Assembly (NCBI GenBank): GCA_947489425.1
Contig: CANLDL010000001.1
Coordinates: 558,001 to 622,000 of the forward strand
Source: an uncultured Pseudomonadales bacterium
Lineage (GTDB): Bacteria; Pseudomonadota; Gammaproteobacteria; Pseudomonadales; Cellvibrionaceae
Direction: 5' to 3'
Length of the DNA: 64,000 nt
Below are positions 26,291-35,646 of this stretch, piece after piece. The notes beneath the pieces were generated by a model, which saw nothing but the letters and a program-made list of their open reading frames with translations, made no database searches and had not been told where the DNA came from. Each line of letters begins with the position of its first letter. The stretch's first letter is position 1. The position numbers and the translations under genes are program-made.

Positions 26291-27109
26291 CTAAAAACCT
26301 AAACTTGATAGTAAATCATCAACATCATCTTGACTATTTACTACATCAGCACGCTTTTCAGCGTTGTATTGTGGGCCTTCACCAACTATATCTGGCCCTT
26401 TAGTTTTGCCGTCATCGTCTTTATTTGAATATTCATCAACATCAATACCAACAACTTCTTCAACTTGTCCGGCTATTCTCATTAATGACACTAAGTTACC
26501 TTCAACTTCTGTCACTAAATTAATCACTTTTTTTAGAACCTGCCCGGTTAAATCCTGAAAGCCCTGCTCTAAAATAATATTTTGCATATTTTCATTCAGT
26601 TTATTAGTACCTACATCGAGTGTTTCAAAGTAGATGTCAAGTCTGGTATAAAGCGCCCTAAATTCATCAGGTGTCATTTCACGATTACGCAACCTGAGCC
26701 ACTCTTGCTTTAGCGAACTAGCTTCTTGGCCTAGCTCATTAGATATTGGAGCACATTCCTCAACCATATCCATTGTTTTGTCGGCGGCATTTTTAGTCAG
26801 TGTCAATACATACTCTAAACCGTTTGACGCATCATGAAGTTCGGAGCCGTTCTTATCATCACTATTTTGAGCAGCCAACAACTGTGGATCACCCGGAATA
26901 TTAAAATTCTTTATCGACTCATGCAGTGCGCGTGTTAATTCACCAACGCTCTGAAAAATAGTTTTGTCACGAGTCTCATTGAGATCAACAATCATTTTAG
27001 AAGCTTCTTTATAATCATCACTTTGAAGCTTCTCTAATAGTAACGAAGCACACTGACGTAATTCGCCGATGATAAAATCTTCTCTAGGTAACTCTGTTTG
27101 GGTAGTCAT
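26291..27109 (-). CDS. cheZ: CheY-phosphate phosphatase CheZ
   Basis: Protein of 272 residues, largely helical. It removes phosphate from CheY-P to end the tumble or reversal signal. The phosphatase region has ILEQGFQDLTGQVLKKVINLV, with the catalytic Gln in FQDLTGQ (residue about 190). The C-terminal CheY-docking peptide is DDVDDLLSSLGF. It lies between cheY and cheA in the standard order, 35 bp after cheY. No unusual features other than an acidic linker (about 222-255). Confidence 0.94.
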   Translation of the reverse strand: MTTQTELPREDFIIGELRQCASLLLEKLQSDDYKEASKMIVDLNETRDKTIFQSVGELTRALHESIKNFNIPGDPQLLAAQNSDDKNGSELHDASNGLEYVLTLTKNAADKTMDMVEECAPISNELGQEASSLKQEWLRLRNREMTPDEFRALYTRLDIYFETLDVGTNKLNENMQNIILEQGFQDLTGQVLKKVINLVTEVEGNLVSLMRIAGQVEEVVGIDVDEYSNKDDDGKTKGPDIVGEGPQYNAEKRADVVNSQDDVDDLLSSLGF

Positions 27110-27144
27110 TTACGAACCTTAAACTGTAAGAGAATAAAATACTG

Positions 27145-27525
27145 CTATACACGCTCAAATATTTTTTCAATTTTTTCTTTGAGAGCAGCGGCTGTGAATG
27201 GCTTCACAACATAGCCATTAACACCTGCTTGAGCAGCCTCAACAATTTGGTCACGTTTAGCCTCGGCCGTTACCATTAATGTTGGTAACTCAGATAATTT
27301 TTCATCTGCGCGCACATGCTTAAGAAGATCTATACCCGTCATTCCTGGCATATTCCAATCTGTTACCAAAAAATCAAAGTCGCCGCTCTTAAGCATAGGC
27401 AGAGCTGTTAACCCATCATCTGCTTCCTGAGTGTTTGTAAAACCCAAATCTCGTAATAAATTTTTAATAATCCGGCGCATCGTTGAAAAGTCGTCAACAA
27501 TAAGGATTTTCATATTTTTGTCCAA
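27145..27525 (-). CDS. cheY: Chemotaxis response regulator CheY
   Basis: Single-domain receiver of 126 residues, with acidic pair Asp in [11 protein letters not shown], phospho-acceptor Asp in [12 protein letters not shown] (about residue 58), the Thr/Ala switch in MVTAEAK and Lys in YVVKPFTA. The start is the TTG at 27525, because GGAGG lies five bases before it. The ATG four codons later (27513) is 17 bases from the same site. Phosphorylated by CheA and dephosphorylated by CheZ, it binds the flagellar switch. A 133-bp gap separates it from fliA. Confidence 0.95.
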   Translation of the reverse strand: MDKNMKILIVDDFSTMRRIIKNLLRDLGFTNTQEADDGLTALPMLKSGDFDFLVTDWNMPGMTGIDLLKHVRADEKLSELPTLMVTAEAKRDQIVEAAQAGVNGYVVKPFTAAALKEKIEKIFERV

Positions 27526-27658
27526 TGTAACCTCCGCACTTCGACTTGTAAGCAGTTCTATCTATTAGTCTAGCTGGTGTTTTTGATGTAGCCAGTTTAA
27601 ATGTAAAAAAATGGCATATTCTGTAAAGAACTGTGAAACTTTTAAGAAAATCAGCTAG

Positions 27659-28390
27659 TTAAAGCCAATCTTTTAGGCGTGAACGTAGGCGTAAAGTGGC
27701 CTGAGAGTGTATTTGACTAACACGTGATTCACTCACGTTTAAAATTAACCCGATTTCTTTTAAATTGAGCTCTTCGGTATAGTACAGTGACAGTACCATT
27801 TGCTCTTTTTCTGGCAGGCCTTTTATAGACTCGGCGATCGATAGTTTTAAGGATTCTTTATGTGTTTGCACATGCGGTGTAGCAAAGACACTATCATTCT
27901 CTTGCAGGTGAGGTTCTTCCCCATCAAAGCTTTCATCCATACTAAAAAGGCGTCCACACATAGCATCTTGTGACATGGTGTGGTATTCATTGATATCTAC
28001 GTCTAGCTCATTGGCGATTTCTGCACTAGTAGCATCACGGCCTTCTCGTAATTCAATATCTGCGATAGCTTGGTTAATCCGACGTGAATTGCGATGGACT
28101 GAGCGTGGTACCCAGTCACCGCGCCGCATTTCATCAATAATCGCGCCGCGAATACGAATGCCTGCGTAGGTTTCAAAGCTAGCGCCATGAGTAGCATCAT
28201 ACTTTTGCGAAGCTTCAAGTAAACCAATCATACCCGCTTGGATGAGGTCATCTATTTGGACACTAGCGGGCATTCTCAACATCATGTGCTGAGCGATACG
28301 CTTCACCAATGGCGCATAGTCTTCGATAGACGAGAACTCAGAATACTGTTTGGTTTGCTCGTACATATTTATACTATCAGCAGCAGTCAC
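27659..28390 (-). CDS. fliA: Flagellar sigma factor FliA (sigma-28)
   Basis: RNA polymerase sigma factor for late flagellar and chemotaxis genes, 243 residues from the start I prefer. Region 2 has DYAPLVKRIA, QIDDLIQAGMIGLLEA and SFETYAGIRIRGAIIDEMR. Region 4 carries ELNLKEIGLILNVSESRVSQIHSQ. The GTG at 28390, two bases after the fleN stop, gives VTAADSINMYEQ, aligning with MTAASGLRMYNK of Pseudomonas FliA. An ATG at 28366 is the alternative (235 residues). Longer frames into fleN are not supported. Coupled to fleN. Confidence 0.93.
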   Translation of the reverse strand: MTAADSINMYEQTKQYSEFSSIEDYAPLVKRIAQHMMLRMPASVQIDDLIQAGMIGLLEASQKYDATHGASFETYAGIRIRGAIIDEMRRGDWVPRSVHRNSRRINQAIADIELREGRDATSAEIANELDVDINEYHTMSQDAMCGRLFSMDESFDGEEPHLQENDSVFATPHVQTHKESLKLSIAESIKGLPEKEQMVLSLYYTEELNLKEIGLILNVSESRVSQIHSQATLRLRSRLKDWL

Positions 28391-28392
28391 GT

Positions 28393-29211
28393 TTATGCAC
28401 TGACCTGTTGTTGTAATAGCCTCTCTACAAAAAACTCCATATGGCCACGAGGAGACGATGCAATCGGCCAATCTTGCATTTTATTCGCTATTTGTTTATA
28501 GGCCATGGATGCTTTACAACGTGGTGCATACTCAAGTACAGGCTTTTGCCTCTGCACAGCTTTACGAACATTATCGTCTAGTGGTACAGCACCCGTATAT
28601 TGCATACTGATATCTAAAAAGCGCTCGCAAACGCTGCGCAACTTATTGAAAAGTAACTGTCCTTCTTTTGCTGTTGACACCATATTGGCGATGACTCTAA
28701 CACGGTGAATATTGTATTCTGTATTAAGCAGTTTAATTAAGGCATAAGCATCTGTAATTGATGAAGGCTCATCACAAACAACCACAACAATCTCTTGTGC
28801 TGCACAGACAAAACTAATCACTGAATCAGAAATACCTGCAGCGGTATCAATCATCAAGATATCCATTTGATCACTGAGTTCACTAAAGGCCTGGATCATG
28901 GCCCCGTGTTGATAAGGCGTCAGTGCTGCCATTTGCTGTACACCCGAGGCGGCAGGTACGATACGAATACCGCCTGGACCACTAACGAGAATATCACGTA
29001 GATCGCATTCACCAGAAAGTACATCAGCAATAGTATTTTTAACCCGAATACCGAGTAACACATCGATATTAGCGAGTCCAAAGTCTGCATCAAGCAACAC
29101 AACTCTTCGTTGTAATTGGGCAAGGGCAAGACTTAAATTAATTGAGATATTGCTTTTACCAACACCTCCCTTACCACCTGTGACAGCAACCACCTGAATT
29201 GGATGACTCAT
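28393..29211 (-). CDS. fleN: Flagellar number regulator FleN (FlhG), MinD-like ATPase
   Basis: ParA/MinD-family ATPase of 272 residues that limits flagellar number, in Pseudomonas and Vibrio by antagonising FleQ/FlrA. The deviant Walker A is GGKGGVGKSNISINL, with LLDADFGLANIDVLLG (switch I) and ILMIDTAAGISD (Walker B). C-terminal amphipathic residues around 245-265 may provide membrane binding. Located between flhF (75 bp upstream) and fliA (2 bp downstream), the standard order. No FleQ/FlrA gene is in the window. Confidence 0.94.
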   Translation of the reverse strand: MSHPIQVVAVTGGKGGVGKSNISINLSLALAQLQRRVVLLDADFGLANIDVLLGIRVKNTIADVLSGECDLRDILVSGPGGIRIVPAASGVQQMAALTPYQHGAMIQAFSELSDQMDILMIDTAAGISDSVISFVCAAQEIVVVVCDEPSSITDAYALIKLLNTEYNIHRVRVIANMVSTAKEGQLLFNKLRSVCERFLDISMQYTGAVPLDDNVRKAVQRQKPVLEYAPRCKASMAYKQIANKMQDWPIASSPRGHMEFFVERLLQQQVSA

Positions 29212-29286
29212 TAGCGTAAGGACTCCTGACTGTAAATTAATATAAACATAGCTCTAACTACTCGTAAGTATAGGTGTAAAACTAAA

Positions 29287-30753
29287 TTACACACTCTGAT
29301 TTGCATGAGTATCAAAATTATTTCTAGTTTTTGCTAGTGCAACTGCTTTTGCAACAAGCTGATGGGGTTTCATCACAGACAAATCTCCAGGAACAGATTG
29401 CCCATCGGTAATATAGGCAAGAGGCAAATCGTTAGTACTCAAAAGGCTAATACCATCTCCGAGGCTGGCGCATTCATCTAATTTCGTCATTACACAAAAA
29501 CGCGGTTTAGCAATACGGTAACTATGTATTGTTGCCTGCATCATTTGATATTGGCCATTAGCCGATAATGTTAAGCAGGTTTGTAAATGCCGGCAGAGTT
29601 TTAGTGCTTGTAAATGTTGTTTGAATAAAGGGTCACTATGGCTCATTCCTGGTGTATCGATTAAGACCAATGCTTTCTTGCTATACGATAATAAAACTTG
29701 AGGTAATGATTGTAGGTCATCAATAACTTCTACATGTACATTAAGGATTTTTCCAAGTGAACGTAACTGATCATGAGACGCAATTCGATAAGTATCTGTT
29801 GTTAATAAAACGACATCATCAGCTCCATTCTCTATCACATAACGCGCGGCTAATTTTGCAATGGTTGTTGTTTTACCAACACCTGTTGTCCCTAAAAAGG
29901 CATAAATACCGCCCATTGAAACGGGGTCGTTAGTAATAGCCGGTATAAGGTTCGAGAGGCGAGCTAAGCTTTCTCCCCAAAGTGCTTCTTTACTTAAAGA
30001 CTTATCATCGACCATGCGCAAAGAACGAATAACTTGATCATTACAAGCCCGACTTAAACCCAAAGAGTTTAGACGTTGTTTAATTTCTGCGGTAATAGGA
30101 ATAATTTTTTGAGTACTAAGTTGTTCTTCATATTGCCTTTCTTGGCTCATTAGCATCGCTCTTAACTGCGATTCAAAAGATTCGCGCATACTGCTAATTT
30201 CTTCATGCAGTCGAGAAATTTCTTCATCATTACGATGATCAACCGGTGCTTCTATTTTAGGTCTAGTATCAGTTTTTACAGAACTTAAAACAGGTTTCCC
30301 TGACGAATTACCCTTAGCAGCCTTAACTGGCTTTTCATCTCTCTGGCGTTCTGCCCATTCGTTCAAAGTCAAGTTTTCTTGCTGTTGCATTGCCAACATA
30401 CGTCGTCTGGCATTTTCTAATTCTGCTGCTAGCTCTTCTTGTGTTTTACCCGATGCTAAACCAACCGAACCCGCATTATTAGATACAGCCGAGCCATATT
30501 GAGCCTGCTTCAAAACAGAAGTAGATTGTAAGTTATCAACCACTGGCATCTCTTTTTGTAGAGGCTCTCTTTGTAGTGATTCTCTTTGAAGCGATTGGGG
30601 CTGTGGTATTTTCACTTCCTCTAATGTGGCAACAATTTCAACTCCTTTACCTGTCCGCTGTGTAGACAGTATCATCGCTTCTTCACCAAACTCATCACGC
30701 ACCAAATCAAGTGCGCGACTCATATCTGCTGCAATAAAACGTTTAGTCTGCAT
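29287..30753 (-). CDS. flhF: Flagellar biosynthesis GTPase FlhF
   Basis: SRP-family GTPase of 488 residues that sets polar placement of the flagellum. The N-terminal basic domain begins MQTKRFIAADMSRALDLVR. A variable linker with a short run of LQRE units (about 53-68) and a Glu-rich helix (about 180-215) follows, then the NG domain with P-loop GTTGVGKTTTIAKLAARY (about residue 288) and VLIDTPGMS. The start is supported by AAGGT seven to eight bases upstream. It follows flhA by 88 bp. Confidence 0.94.
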   Translation of the reverse strand: MQTKRFIAADMSRALDLVRDEFGEEAMILSTQRTGKGVEIVATLEEVKIPQPQSLQRESLQREPLQKEMPVVDNLQSTSVLKQAQYGSAVSNNAGSVGLASGKTQEELAAELENARRRMLAMQQQENLTLNEWAERQRDEKPVKAAKGNSSGKPVLSSVKTDTRPKIEAPVDHRNDEEISRLHEEISSMRESFESQLRAMLMSQERQYEEQLSTQKIIPITAEIKQRLNSLGLSRACNDQVIRSLRMVDDKSLSKEALWGESLARLSNLIPAITNDPVSMGGIYAFLGTTGVGKTTTIAKLAARYVIENGADDVVLLTTDTYRIASHDQLRSLGKILNVHVEVIDDLQSLPQVLLSYSKKALVLIDTPGMSHSDPLFKQHLQALKLCRHLQTCLTLSANGQYQMMQATIHSYRIAKPRFCVMTKLDECASLGDGISLLSTNDLPLAYITDGQSVPGDLSVMKPHQLVAKAVALAKTRNNFDTHANQSV

Positions 30754-30841
30754 AATTGCTACCTTTTACTCATTAAAGAACGTTTATCAACGCTATATTA
30801 TTTACTATGGCTTATTCGTAATAACTATTTATATTTGTTAA

Positions 30842-33049
30842 CTACTGAGCGTCTGCACTGATTGAGGCGTCAATAGTTAAACGTTTATTTTCTGGCACTT
30901 CTGTAAATGCTAAGACATGCATATCACTTGTAAACATTCTCACAAACTTCGCAAGCATGGGCCTTAACTGCGCTGCAACGAGTAGTACTAATGCTTTACC
31001 AACTATTTCTTGCTTCTTAGCGGCATTCATAATGGACTGCTGTAACTTATCAGCAAGAATAGGCTCTATGAACGCACCTTCATCAACGCCAGATTTTTGT
31101 GCCTGTGCTACAGAACTCAGCAATAACTGTTCCAACCCAGGATCTAATGTCATAACAGGTAATTCAACTTCGTTACCAATAATGCCCTGAACAATTTGTC
31201 GCGCTAGCGCTTTACGTGCCACAGCAGTTAATGCTTCGGTATCTTGGCTTGGCCCAAACCCCGTTATGGCTTCGGCGATTGATCTAAAATCTCTAATCGA
31301 TACTTGTTCACGCAGTAATTTTTGTAATACCTTGCGCAATACATTTAACGTAACAGTAGTGGGAACAAGCTCTTCAACGAGTTTAGGAGAATTTTTTGCG
31401 AGGTTATCGAGCAGCTGCTGAATATCTTCGTGACCCAACATCTCATCACTGTGTTTTTGCATAATTTGATTGAGATGTGTCGCAATTACGGTACCAGCAT
31501 CAACAACGGTATAGCCCAAGGTTTGCGCTTTATCCTTGGTGGACTTTTCAATCCAAATAGCTTCCAAACCAAAAGCTGGATCAGTCGTTTTGGAACCGGG
31601 CAGATCGCCAAAAACTTGACCCGGATTAATAGCTAATTCTTTATCGGTAAAAACCTCAGCCTCACCTAATGTGACGCCCATTAGCGTTAATCGATATTGA
31701 TTAGGTAATAAATCTAGATTGTCACGTATGTGTACAGAAGGAATTAAAAAGCCAAGCTCTTGGGATAGTTTTTTACGAACGCCCTTAATACGATTTAATA
31801 ACTCACCACCTTGATTTTTATCAACTAATGGAATTAAGCGATAACCAACTTCTAAACCAATAATATCAACTGGCATTACATCATCCCAACTAACCTCAAC
31901 GCTCTCTGTCTTTCCCTCTATAGGTGTGTCTTGACCTAGTCGTTGTGATGTCGGTAGAGTTTGCGTCTCAGACACACCAGATGCTCCTGCTCTGCGCTCG
32001 CCACTCGGAACTTCCTCAATGCTCGGCTCACTATTTTTTCGCTTAATTAGGTACGCCATCCCCCCACAGGCAGCGGCAAGGCCTAAAAATGCAATATGCG
32101 GCATTCCAGGGATGACACCCATAATAAATAAAACCCCTGCAGACACTGTCAGTGCTTTAGGCGAATCAAATAATTGCGTCATGATTTGAGTACGCATATC
32201 CTCATTACTATTATTGACGCGGGTCACCATAATTGCGGCTGAGACCGATAGTAGTAATGATGGGATCTGCGCCACTAGGCCATCGCCAATAGTTAATAAA
32301 ATATACTTCTCTATGGCATCAGAAAATTCTAAATCATGCTGAGCCATACCAATACCCAAACCACCAATAATGTTGATGATCAAAATTAAGATACCTGCGA
32401 TCGCATCGCCTCGAACAAATTTACTGGCACCGTCCATTGCCCCATAAAAGTCAGCCTCACCAGCGACATCTTTACGTCTTGTTTTTGCCTCCTCTTGATC
32501 AATTAAACCCGAGTTCAAATCTGCATCGATAGCCATTTGCTTACCTGGCATCGCATCAAGTGTAAAACGTGCACTTACCTCAGAAATACGCCCTGCACCC
32601 TTAGTTACAACAACAAAGTTGATAATTAGCAAGATGAGAAATACAACAATACCAACAGCGTAATTACCACCAATAACCACTTCACCAAAAGCTTGGATCA
32701 CTTTACCAGCGGCATCGCCACCTTCATGCCCTTCCAGCAACACTACACGAGTCGAGGCTACATTAAGAGACAAGCGCAATAAGGTTGCTAAGAGTAAGAT
32801 TGTCGGGAAAACAGCAAAATCGAGCGGCCTTAGGCTATAAATACCCACAAGTAGGACAACAATAGAAAGCGCGATATTAAAAGAGAAAAAGACATCAAGT
32901 AAAAATGCTGGCACAGGTAGAATCATCATACCTAGCAACATCATTAGCATAAGCGGGATACCAATGTTACCCGCACCTAACGTTTGTATAGAAGACAAGA
33001 CACCGCGAGGCTCGGGGACTTTAAACTGGCTAAATCTTGGTAATTCCAT
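30842..33049 (-). CDS. flhA: Flagellar export apparatus protein FlhA
   Basis: Central membrane component of the flagellar type III export gate, 735 residues. Eight helices occupy the N-terminal half, with the FHIPEP-family signature RISEVSARFTLDAMPGKQMAID (about 155-176, quoted in part) and GDAIAGILI. A large cytoplasmic ring domain (about 350-735) binds export chaperones. I place the start at the ATG at 33049. An in-frame ATG at 33121 would add 24 unrelated residues and lies upstream of a sigma-54 promoter (33096-33110) whose transcript would begin near 33084. First gene of the flagellar block here; flhB is not adjacent. Confidence 0.94.
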   Translation of the reverse strand: MELPRFSQFKVPEPRGVLSSIQTLGAGNIGIPLMLMMLLGMMILPVPAFLLDVFFSFNIALSIVVLLVGIYSLRPLDFAVFPTILLLATLLRLSLNVASTRVVLLEGHEGGDAAGKVIQAFGEVVIGGNYAVGIVVFLILLIINFVVVTKGAGRISEVSARFTLDAMPGKQMAIDADLNSGLIDQEEAKTRRKDVAGEADFYGAMDGASKFVRGDAIAGILILIINIIGGLGIGMAQHDLEFSDAIEKYILLTIGDGLVAQIPSLLLSVSAAIMVTRVNNSNEDMRTQIMTQLFDSPKALTVSAGVLFIMGVIPGMPHIAFLGLAAACGGMAYLIKRKNSEPSIEEVPSGERRAGASGVSETQTLPTSQRLGQDTPIEGKTESVEVSWDDVMPVDIIGLEVGYRLIPLVDKNQGGELLNRIKGVRKKLSQELGFLIPSVHIRDNLDLLPNQYRLTLMGVTLGEAEVFTDKELAINPGQVFGDLPGSKTTDPAFGLEAIWIEKSTKDKAQTLGYTVVDAGTVIATHLNQIMQKHSDEMLGHEDIQQLLDNLAKNSPKLVEELVPTTVTLNVLRKVLQKLLREQVSIRDFRSIAEAITGFGPSQDTEALTAVARKALARQIVQGIIGNEVELPVMTLDPGLEQLLLSSVAQAQKSGVDEGAFIEPILADKLQQSIMNAAKKQEIVGKALVLLVAAQLRPMLAKFVRMFTSDMHVLAFTEVPENKRLTIDASISADAQ

Positions 33050-33095
33050 GAAATGTCGCTTTTTTGACGCAATGAGTAATAATATCTTCACTATC

Positions 33096-33110
33096 GCAAA
33101 AACAGTGCCA
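33096..33110 (-). promoter_or_regulatory. Sigma-54 (-24/-12) promoter of flhA
   Basis: Minus-strand sequence TGGCACTGTTTTTGC is an exact match to the RpoN consensus TGGCAC-N5-TTGC. The expected transcript start, about 12 nt downstream, would fall near 33084, leaving a leader of about 35 nt before the ATG at 33049. Pseudomonas and Vibrio class II/III flagellar genes are RpoN-dependent, which agrees. The activator site was not identified. Confidence 0.8.
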
Positions 33111-33306
33111 TCCAGCTCCATGACCGTAATTAATTATCCAATTAATTTTTAGTGTACAAATATCAAACAGAAAACCTGATTACTCTCTATTAACTTAAAA
33201 GTAGGGGTCGAATATTTTTTAGATTATTGCTTAATTTTTTACTTGATTTTCACCTCTAATAAAGTTCAAAATCACGAGCCTAATAACAATACCGAGTTGA
33301 TTAATT

Positions 33307-33777
33307 ATGACTTTTCACAAAAGACTATTAATCATTGCCAATACACCTTCGACAAACACTAAAGCTCTTGTTGATGCTGCCATTCGTGGTGCTACACACC
33401 CAGATATTGATCATGTTGATGTCTACTGTATTCCACCGCTACAAGCTGAGGCAAGTGATGTGCTTGATTGTCACGGTATTATCATTGGCACAACCGAAAA
33501 CTTCGGCTATATGAGTGGCGAGGTCAAAGATTTTTTTGATCGAATTTACTACCCTTGCCTCGAAAAAACTGAAGGCCTCCCCTATAGTTGTTATATTCGT
33601 GCAGGACTTGATGGTACAGGCACTCAAATTGCCATCAAAAAGATAATAAGTGGACTCAAATGGAGCCAAGCCCAGCCTATAGAGATTTACAAAGGTGATT
33701 TTACCAATGACTTTATACAGCGGGTTGAAACCTTAGCAATGACCATGTCGGCAGGCGTTGAAGCTGGTGTTTTTTAA
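33307..33777 (+). CDS. Flavodoxin-fold FMN-binding oxidoreductase
   Basis: Protein of 156 residues with the flavodoxin/NADPH-dependent FMN reductase fold. The phosphate-binding loop is ANTPSTNTKALVDAA (about residues 11-25), and the flavin-ring loop is GTTENFGYMSGEVKDFFDRIYY, the GTPxYxxxxxxxxKxFxDR-like pattern of this superfamily. It probably uses FMN for reduction of quinones or other small electron acceptors, but no partner is evident. Divergent from flhA, with the shared 257-bp region before the ATG; MFS gene follows 102 bp downstream on the same strand. Confidence 0.82.
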   Translation: MTFHKRLLIIANTPSTNTKALVDAAIRGATHPDIDHVDVYCIPPLQAEASDVLDCHGIIIGTTENFGYMSGEVKDFFDRIYYPCLEKTEGLPYSCYIRAGLDGTGTQIAIKKIISGLKWSQAQPIEIYKGDFTNDFIQRVETLAMTMSAGVEAGVF

Positions 33778-33879
33778 ACAATCACACCCTGTCGTAAATA
33801 TATCACTCTGCTAATCAGCAGTAAAAAGCCACAAGATATAACTTTTTGCAACAACTAAATATTATTATAGGACACCGAT

Positions 33880-35646
33880 GTGCTAGCGACTTTCTCCCCT
33901 CTTATCCCACTATTGAGTAGTTGTTTTATTTTATTTATGGGAAATGGACTTACCAATACTTTTTTACCACTAAGAATGCAACTTAACGGACTAGATACCA
34001 ATACTATCGGTCTGATTATTTCATTTTATTTTATTGGTATGTTGTTAGGGGCAATGTACAGTAAAAACTTAATTAAAAATGTTGGCCACATCCGTATGTT
34101 TAGCGGCTCGGTAGCGTTAGTTGCTGCGAGCGTTTTAGTCTGCGCATTAGACTCAAACACTATCCTTTGGTCAATTGCTCGCATCATTGCTGGATTTTGT
34201 ACCGCTTGTACTTATGCAGCAATGGAAAGCTGGCTGAGTGAAATCTCTTCTAAAGAAACACGTGGTCGCGTACTCGCGGTTTATAATGCAATTATTATGG
34301 TAGGCCTATTTAGTGGGCAGTTTTTTATTGGCTTTTTTGAAATTTCAGAGAGTGAATTATTTATATTGGCAGGTATTATTTTTTCCTTTGCACTAATTCC
34401 AGTTGCCCTTAGTAAAAATACAGCTCCCGAAATTTTAGAAGTTGTGCCAATGTCACTACTCAAGCTTTATAAAATATCGCCACTTGGAGTGGTCAGTTGT
34501 TTTACGGCCGGGGCGACCTATTATGCTGTGATGAGTCTATTACCCGTTGCTGGTAAACATTATGGTTTTGAAAGCTTCACTATTTCTCTTTATGTTGGTA
34601 TTGCCATCCTTGGTGGATTCTTTTTACAGTTTCCAATTGGTTATCTTTCTGACCGGTTCGATCGCCGTACTATTCTTTTATATTTATTACTTATTTCAGT
34701 CTTAGCAGATTTTATTGTTAGCGCATTGGACCCTTCCCATGGCTTATGGCTTATTTTTTTAGCGACTACAATTACTAGTGGAATCATCTCTTGTATATAC
34801 CCTATCAGTATTTCTCAAACTTTTGACCAACTAAAACAAAGTGAAATGGTCTCAGCTATGGGTAGTATGATTATGGCCTTTTCAATCGGTGGAGTTATTG
34901 GTCCCTATTCCGCATCTTTATTGATGAATACTTTTGGTGATCATGCACTTTTTTATTGTTTAGCCGCTGTGCAGCTATCATTAGCAGCATTTGTACTTTA
35001 CCGAATGCAAATACGTGATGCATTGCCTGTAGACGAGCAAGAATCTTTTGTAATGCAAGCCAGTGCATTTGCTGCTCCCGCCGAACTCGACCCTCGCGCA
35101 GAATACGTTGATAACTCAGCACCTTGTATAGAGGCTGAAACAGCAACATCTATTGCTGAAACTGATCCTGCCGCTGCCGTAAAATTAGTGCGTGCAATTG
35201 CCATTGCCAACCCGCAACTTGCAGAGGAAGTTGTGGCCGCTGTTGTTAATGTAGATGGTATTGATGTGTTACGTTTATATCAGGTAATGAGTGAGGCAAT
35301 TCCTAACAAAATATTAGACGTCACCCGAGCCATTGTGGTTGAAAAGCCAGAACTCGCCGAAGAATTAATTAAAAAGTTAAATGGCTGGTACCCTGAACAA
35401 GTAGTTCCTGTAGCTATTGAAATTGGCCGTGTATTACCTGAATTACGATTAGAAATGGCAAAAATTGCCGTCGATACTGCACCTGAATCTGCCACTCAAA
35501 TTAGAGAGTACTACATGCAGTTATTAAATGAAGAGCAAGAAGCTATGCGGCCAGCAGATCGCGAAGAATTTGACGAAAAAGACATGGAAAACTTAGTACT
35601 ACAATTAGTTAACATGTGCTCAGTTAATAGTGATAAGAAAAGCTAA
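33880..35646 (+). CDS. MFS transporter (YcaD-like) with C-terminal 15-residue tandem-repeat domain
   Basis: Protein of 588 residues, start GTG preceded by TAGGA seven bases upstream. The first 380 residues form a 12-helix major facilitator resembling the YcaD group; the inter-helix loop GYLSDRFDRRTILL matches the MFS signature. After an acidic linker, residues 415-549 consist of nine consecutive units of exactly 15 residues; eight begin with proline and one with glycine. Examples are PELAEELIKKLNGWY and PELRLEMAKIAVDTA. Each unit looks like one amphipathic helix capped by Pro, suggesting a cytoplasmic helical solenoid. A 39-residue tail follows. Substrate unknown; the repeat domain may bind a partner. 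Confidence 0.85.
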   Translation: MLATFSPLIPLLSSCFILFMGNGLTNTFLPLRMQLNGLDTNTIGLIISFYFIGMLLGAMYSKNLIKNVGHIRMFSGSVALVAASVLVCALDSNTILWSIARIIAGFCTACTYAAMESWLSEISSKETRGRVLAVYNAIIMVGLFSGQFFIGFFEISESELFILAGIIFSFALIPVALSKNTAPEILEVVPMSLLKLYKISPLGVVSCFTAGATYYAVMSLLPVAGKHYGFESFTISLYVGIAILGGFFLQFPIGYLSDRFDRRTILLYLLLISVLADFIVSALDPSHGLWLIFLATTITSGIISCIYPISISQTFDQLKQSEMVSAMGSMIMAFSIGGVIGPYSASLLMNTFGDHALFYCLAAVQLSLAAFVLYRMQIRDALPVDEQESFVMQASAFAAPAELDPRAEYVDNSAPCIEAETATSIAETDPAAAVKLVRAIAIANPQLAEEVVAAVVNVDGIDVLRLYQVMSEAIPNKILDVTRAIVVEKPELAEELIKKLNGWYPEQVVPVAIEIGRVLPELRLEMAKIAVDTAPESATQIREYYMQLLNEEQEAMRPADREEFDEKDMENLVLQLVNMCSVNSDKKS

